From: Blautia sp.
GTDB taxonomy: Bacteria; Bacillota; Clostridia; Lachnospirales; Lachnospiraceae
Direction of reading: 5' to 3'
Length of the DNA stretch: 64,000 nt
NCBI GenBank assembly: GCA_029257775.1
Contig: JARIAQ010000033.1
Span: 1-64,000, forward strand
Shown: positions 60,395 to 64,000 of the stretch, piece by piece
Layout: every line of letters begins with the position of its first letter
How positions within the stretch are numbered: position 1 is the stretch's first letter
Notes under the pieces: model-generated
Told to the model about the DNA's origin: nothing
Databases searched by the model: none
What the model saw: the letters and a program-made list of their open reading frames with translations, nothing else
Made by a program: the position numbers and the translations under genes

Positions 60395-61999
60395 ATGGCA
60401 GAATTGAATTTAAGCAAGTACGGTATCACTGGAACAACTGAGATTGTTCACAATCCTTCTTATGAATTATTATTCGCTGAAGAAACAAAAACAGAATTAG
60501 AAGGTTTTGAAAAAGGTCAGGAAAGTGAACTGGGTGCAGTCAATGTAATGACAGGCGTATACACAGGACGCTCTCCTAAAGACAAATTCATCGTTATGGA
60601 CGAAAATTCTAAAGACACTGTATGGTGGACTTCTGATGAATACAAAAATGATAACCATCCTGCTTCACAGGAAGCTTGGGATACTGTAAAGGATATTGCT
60701 TTAAAAGAGCTGTCCAATAAAAAACTGTATGTTGTAGATGCTTTCTGCGGTGCAAACAAAGATACTCGTATGGCTATCCGTTTTATCGTAGAAGTAGCAT
60801 GGCAGGCACATTTTGTTACAAATATGTTTATTCAGCCTACAGAAGAAGAATTAAAAGACTTCGAACCAGATTTCATTGTATATAATGCTTCTAAAGCAAA
60901 AGTTGAAAACTACAAAGAATTAGGATTAAACTCTGAAACAGCTGTTATGTTTAATATTACAAGCCGTGAACAGGTTATTGTAAACACATGGTATGGCGGA
61001 GAAATGAAAAAAGGTATGTTCTCTATGATGAACTACTACCTTCCATTAAAAGGTATTGCTTCCATGCATTGCTCTGCAAACACAGACTTAAATGGTGAAA
61101 ATACAGCTATTTTCTTTGGTCTTTCTGGAACAGGTAAAACAACACTTTCCACAGATCCAAAACGTCTCTTAATCGGTGATGATGAACATGGTTGGGATGA
61201 TAATGGTGTATTCAACTTCGAAGGTGGATGCTACGCAAAAGTTATCGACTTAGACAAAGAATCCGAACCAGATATTTACAATGCAATCAAACGTGATGCT
61301 CTCCTTGAGAACGTAACATTAGATGCAGAAGGAAAAATTGACTTTACAGATAAGAGTGTAACAGAAAATACTCGTGTATCTTATCCAATCAATCACATTG
61401 AAAATATTGTACGCCCTGTATCTTCTGCTCCTGCTGCAAAAGAAGTTATCTTCTTATCTGCAGATGCATTTGGTGTATTACCTCCAGTATCTATCTTAAC
61501 ACCAGAACAGACACAGTATTACTTCCTTTCTGGTTTTACAGCAAAATTAGCTGGTACAGAACGTGGAATCACAGAACCTACACCAACATTCTCCGCTTGC
61601 TTCGGACAGGCTTTCTTAGAGTTACATCCTACAAAATATGCAGAAGAACTTGTTAAGAAAATGGAACAGAGTGGAGCAAAAGCTTATCTTGTAAATACAG
61701 GATGGAATGGTACAGGTAAACGTATCTCTATTAAAGATACTCGTGGTATCATTGATGCTATCTTAAACGGAGATATCTTAAATGCTCCTACAAAGAAAAT
61801 TCCATACTTCAACTTCGAAGTACCTACAGAACTTCCAGGTGTTGATACAAACATTCTTGATCCACGTGATACTTATGCTGATGCTTCCGAATGGGAAACA
61901 AAAGCAAAAGATTTAGCACAGAGATTTGTTAAAAACTTTGCTAAATATGAAGGCAATGAAGCTGGTAAAGCTTTAGTTTCTGCTGGTCCTCAGGAATAA
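60395..61999 (+). CDS. pckA: Phosphoenolpyruvate carboxykinase (ATP)
   Basis: The 534-residue enzyme interconverts oxaloacetate and PEP with ATP/ADP. It has [19 protein letters not shown] near residue 48, the kinase loop [18 protein letters not shown] near 243-260 and the [22 protein letters not shown] metal site just after it, in pieces as seen. In anaerobes it can run toward oxaloacetate, feeding the decarboxylase or C4 pathway. It is a single-gene unit with its own promoter and terminator. Confidence 0.97.
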   Translation: MAELNLSKYGITGTTEIVHNPSYELLFAEETKTELEGFEKGQESELGAVNVMTGVYTGRSPKDKFIVMDENSKDTVWWTSDEYKNDNHPASQEAWDTVKDIALKELSNKKLYVVDAFCGANKDTRMAIRFIVEVAWQAHFVTNMFIQPTEEELKDFEPDFIVYNASKAKVENYKELGLNSETAVMFNITSREQVIVNTWYGGEMKKGMFSMMNYYLPLKGIASMHCSANTDLNGENTAIFFGLSGTGKTTLSTDPKRLLIGDDEHGWDDNGVFNFEGGCYAKVIDLDKESEPDIYNAIKRDALLENVTLDAEGKIDFTDKSVTENTRVSYPINHIENIVRPVSSAPAAKEVIFLSADAFGVLPPVSILTPEQTQYYFLSGFTAKLAGTERGITEPTPTFSACFGQAFLELHPTKYAEELVKKMEQSGAKAYLVNTGWNGTGKRISIKDTRGIIDAILNGDILNAPTKKIPYFNFEVPTELPGVDTNILDPRDTYADASEWETKAKDLAQRFVKNFAKYEGNEAGKALVSAGPQE

Positions 62000-62014
62000 T
62001 TCTGAATATAGCAA

Positions 62015-62050
62015 AAGAGGTAGTGGCTGATTTTCAGCCAACTACCTCTT
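62015..62050. terminator. Bidirectional terminator between pckA and queA
   Basis: AAGAGGTAGT (62015-62024) pairs with ACTACCTCTT (62041-62050), and GGCTGA pairs with TCAGCC inside, with a T run on the plus strand and an A run that serves the other strand. Confidence 0.93.
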
Positions 62051-62055
62051 TTTTC

Positions 62056-63081
62056 TTATTCAATCAACATAGCATCACCGAAGCTAAAAAAACGATAACG
62101 TTCTTTTACCGCTTCTTCATAAGCATGCATAATCTTCTCTTTCCCTGCCAGTGCAGAGACAAGCATTAAAAGCGTAGATTCTGGTAAGTGGAAGTTTGTA
62201 ATTAACGCATCAATCATTTTAAACTTATAACCAGGATAAATGAAAATATCCGTCCAGCCACTTTTTGCCTGCAAAATACCATTTTCATCTGTGGCAGACT
62301 CTAGAGTTCTACAACTGGTAGTTCCTACTGAAATAACTCTACCACCCTTTGCCTTTGTTTCATTAATGATTTTAGCCTGCTCTTCTTCTACCACATAAAA
62401 TTCAGAATGCATATGATGATTTTCTACATCATCTACCTTTACAGGACGGAAGGTCCCCAATCCTACATGAAGGGTTACATGTGCTACTTTTACACCCTTT
62501 TTTTCTATCTTTTCCAGCAACTCTTTTGTAAAATGTAATCCTGCCGTAGGCGCTGCTGCACTTCCTTCATTCTTTGCATAAACAGTTTGATAACGTTCTT
62601 TATCTTGAAGTTTATGTGTAATATAAGGTGGAAGCGGCATCTCTCCTAGTTGATCTAGAATTTCTTCAAAAATTCCTTCATACTGAAATTGAATAAGACG
62701 ATTTCCTTCTTCTACAATATCCAATACTTCTCCAATTAAAATTCCATCTCCAAAACTAATTTTAGTTCCTGGTTTTGCCTTTTTTCCTGGTTTTACCAAC
62801 GTTTCCCAAATATTATTTTCTTTTCTTTTTAATAAAAGAATTTCAATTCCTGCATCCGTTCCAACCTTACTTCCATATAGACGAGCTGGTATTACTCTTG
62901 TATCATTAATAACAAGGCAATCTTCTGGATTTAAATAATCAATAATATGTTTAAAGTCTGTATGGCAAATTTCACCAGTTCTTTTATCTAAATGCATCAG
63001 CCTGGAAGATGATCTATCCAATAACGGATCCTGAGCAATCAGTTCTTCTGGCAAATCATAATAAAAATCTGCTGTTCTCAT
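62056..63081 (-). CDS. queA: tRNA preQ1(34) S-adenosylmethionine ribosyltransferase-isomerase QueA
   Basis: The 341-residue enzyme builds epoxyqueuosine on tRNA. It starts with the family pattern [22 protein letters not shown], then has [13 protein letters not shown] near 55 and [17 protein letters not shown] near 167, and ends with [18 protein letters not shown]. No other queuosine genes are in the window. Confidence 0.96.
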   Translation of the reverse strand: MRTADFYYDLPEELIAQDPLLDRSSSRLMHLDKRTGEICHTDFKHIIDYLNPEDCLVINDTRVIPARLYGSKVGTDAGIEILLLKRKENNIWETLVKPGKKAKPGTKISFGDGILIGEVLDIVEEGNRLIQFQYEGIFEEILDQLGEMPLPPYITHKLQDKERYQTVYAKNEGSAAAPTAGLHFTKELLEKIEKKGVKVAHVTLHVGLGTFRPVKVDDVENHHMHSEFYVVEEEQAKIINETKAKGGRVISVGTTSCRTLESATDENGILQAKSGWTDIFIYPGYKFKMIDALITNFHLPESTLLMLVSALAGKEKIMHAYEEAVKERYRFFSFGDAMLIE

Positions 63082-63111
63082 AGTTTCTCCTCTCTATTAT
63101 CTGACGAAAGA

Positions 63112-63133
63112 AAAGACTGCTTTTGCAGTCTTT
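63112..63133 (-). terminator. Terminator after the histidine phosphatase gene
   Basis: A perfect 9-bp stem AAAGACTGC/GCAGTCTTT (63112-63120 with 63125-63133) has a 4-base loop, followed by TTTTCTTTC on the minus strand. Confidence 0.75.
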
Positions 63134-63152
63134 CCCTGTTTTACATATCCAA

Positions 63153-63755
63153 TTAGTAATATACCACATCTTCTTCAAGAAGTATAGCCTTGTTCTCTTT
63201 TATTTCTACAATATTCACACTACAATTAGGAGGGACTTTGCCATGCCAAAAATTTGCAATCCCTGTGTCCGTGTATACATTCTGCAAAAGAGCACGAACT
63301 GCACAACCATGAGAAGTAATCAGAATGTTTTTATCTTGCAATTCTTCTCTGGTAGTAATATCTTCCCAGAAATCTCTTGTTCTGGCACAAATATGAGAAA
63401 GTTCTTCTCCTCCATTTGGTGCTATATAATCCTTTGTATTATGAAAAAAATTATACAACATATCTTGAGGAAGCAGGGAAGAATTTTCCCCCTCCCACTC
63501 TCCAAAACAAATCTCCTGTATTCGCTCATCTTCGTACATTGGAATTTCTCTATTATGAAGCGCCAATTTTGCTGTATCTTTTGCTCTCTTTAATGGACTT
63601 GTATAACAACAATAAAATGGGATTTTTTCCAATGCTTCCCCTGTTTTTTTTGCCAGCGCAATTCCATTTTCATTCAACTCAGTGTCAGAAGCCCCTTGCA
63701 GCCTTTTCTCCACATTCCACTGAGTTTCTCCATGTCTAAGAATATATAATTTCAT
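63153..63755 (-). CDS. Histidine phosphatase family protein (GpmB/CobC-like)
   Basis: The 200-residue protein has the RHGETQWN motif (Arg7, His8) at the N-terminus, the SPLKRAKDTA segment near 53 and SHGCAVRALLQNV near 150 with the second histidine. Members range from phosphoglycerate mutases to alpha-ribazole phosphatase, and the substrate is not clear here. It is 2 bases downstream of pheT. Confidence 0.85.
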   Translation of the reverse strand: MKLYILRHGETQWNVEKRLQGASDTELNENGIALAKKTGEALEKIPFYCCYTSPLKRAKDTAKLALHNREIPMYEDERIQEICFGEWEGENSSLLPQDMLYNFFHNTKDYIAPNGGEELSHICARTRDFWEDITTREELQDKNILITSHGCAVRALLQNVYTDTGIANFWHGKVPPNCSVNIVEIKENKAILLEEDVVYY

Positions 63756-63757
63756 AA

Positions 63758-64000
63758 TTATTTACGCAGTTCAATACCAAGTTTTTCCAGACCATTGAGG
63801 ATTTTTTTCATGGCTGCATTTACATCTGCATCCTCTAAAGTTCTATCTTTTGCACGGAAAGTAACAGAATATGCCATAGATTTATATCCTTCTTTAATCT
63901 GACTTCCTTCATAAATATCAAACAGCTGATAGTTCTCCAGAATTTTTCCGCCTCTTTGTGCAATCACTGCTTCAATTTCCCCTGCCAGAACTTCTTTTGG
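63758..64000 (-). CDS. pheT: Phenylalanyl-tRNA synthetase beta subunit, C-terminal part (cut by window edge)
   Basis: Only the last 80 codons are in the window; the frame is open to position 64000 and beyond. The segment holds the FDX-ACB anticodon-binding domain: LFDIYEGSQIKEGYKSMAYSVTF and RAKDRTLEDADVNAAM, ending LEKLGIELRK. The gene runs on past the window, where pheS is expected upstream. Confidence 0.92.
   Translation of the reverse strand, partial: PKEVLAGEIEAVIAQRGGKILENYQLFDIYEGSQIKEGYKSMAYSVTFRAKDRTLEDADVNAAMKKILNGLEKLGIELRK

Noticed and set aside
63123-63593. Plus-strand ORF of 156 residues.
   Set aside because: It lies antisense to the histidine phosphatase gene, has no ribosome site and low-complexity Phe/Ile/Cys composition.
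1-64000. tRNA, rRNA, CRISPR, prophage, insertion sequence or integrative element.
   Set aside because: No cloverleaf, rRNA segment, regular repeat-spacer series, transposase, integrase or phage structural gene was seen in reading the window.

Overview
The window is about 64 kb of low-GC DNA (by eye 36-38 %), densely packed with genes that have Bacillota-type Shine-Dalgarno sites and sigma-A promoters. The gene content suggests an anaerobic, probably spore-lineage Lachnospiraceae bacterium, Blautia-like: a six-gene Rnf complex, a sodium-pump decarboxylase operon, a CooS/CooF/flavoprotein operon, T-box leaders on tRNA synthetase genes, RemA, an RqcH-type NFACT protein, two D,D-carboxypeptidases and ATP-type PEP carboxykinase. 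The taxon is inferred from gene content and was not tested by alignment. No tRNA, rRNA, CRISPR array, prophage, transposase or integrase was seen.

Layout. 1-3.3 kb: 5' end of a U32 peptidase gene, zapA, ruvB-ruvA, a Gx-type membrane protein and a NusG-domain-II protein. 3.4-8.4 kb: rnfCDGEAB on the minus strand, closed by a strong terminator. 8.4-15.4 kb: a CmpB-type membrane protein, a YprB-type exonuclease (plus strand), and a minus-strand operon rpiR-like regulator, flavoprotein, cmk, ispH, S1 protein. 15.5-21.3 kb: a small plus-strand ORF, then a convergent operon for a biotin-dependent, membrane-linked carboxyltransferase/decarboxylase with two different carboxyltransferase subunits. 21.4-27.5 kb: an unknown protein, tyrS with a T-box, and cooS-cooF-oxidoreductase behind a promoter with a Rex-like operator. 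27.5-31.4 kb: a compact three-gene cassette (arginase-fold protein, VWA protein, MoxR ATPase) of unknown function. 31.4-38.8 kb: two D,D-carboxypeptidases, scpAB, a phosphoesterase, a second CmpB-type protein, cardiolipin synthase, rpsU. 38.8-47 kb: alaS, three small unknown ORFs, and the operon yicC-remA-gmk-rpoZ-rimO-pgsA-pncC. 47-51 kb: rqcH and a small accessory-looking group (VOC, membrane protein, S66 peptidase). 51-64 kb: leuS with a T-box, an unknown exported or membrane protein, an EF-G-like GTPase, tyrA-aroA, pckA, queA, a histidine phosphatase and the 3' end of pheT.

How the parts fit. Rnf exchanges electrons between ferredoxin and NAD while moving Na+ or H+. The decarboxylase beta subunit moves Na+, and PckA links PEP and oxaloacetate, so the window carries a joined C4-dicarboxylate, ion-gradient and redox module. 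The CooS operon may add to redox balance, but its protein appears to lack the residues used for proton transfer in well-studied CO dehydrogenases. Several promoters sit directly on the stop codon of the gene before them, so transcription units follow each other almost without spacers.

The most notable items for follow-up are the arginase-fold/VWA/MoxR cassette, the altered CooS with its Rex-like site, the two-carboxyltransferase pump operon with a lipoprotein-fused gamma subunit, and an EF-G-like GTPase with a changed G4 motif.
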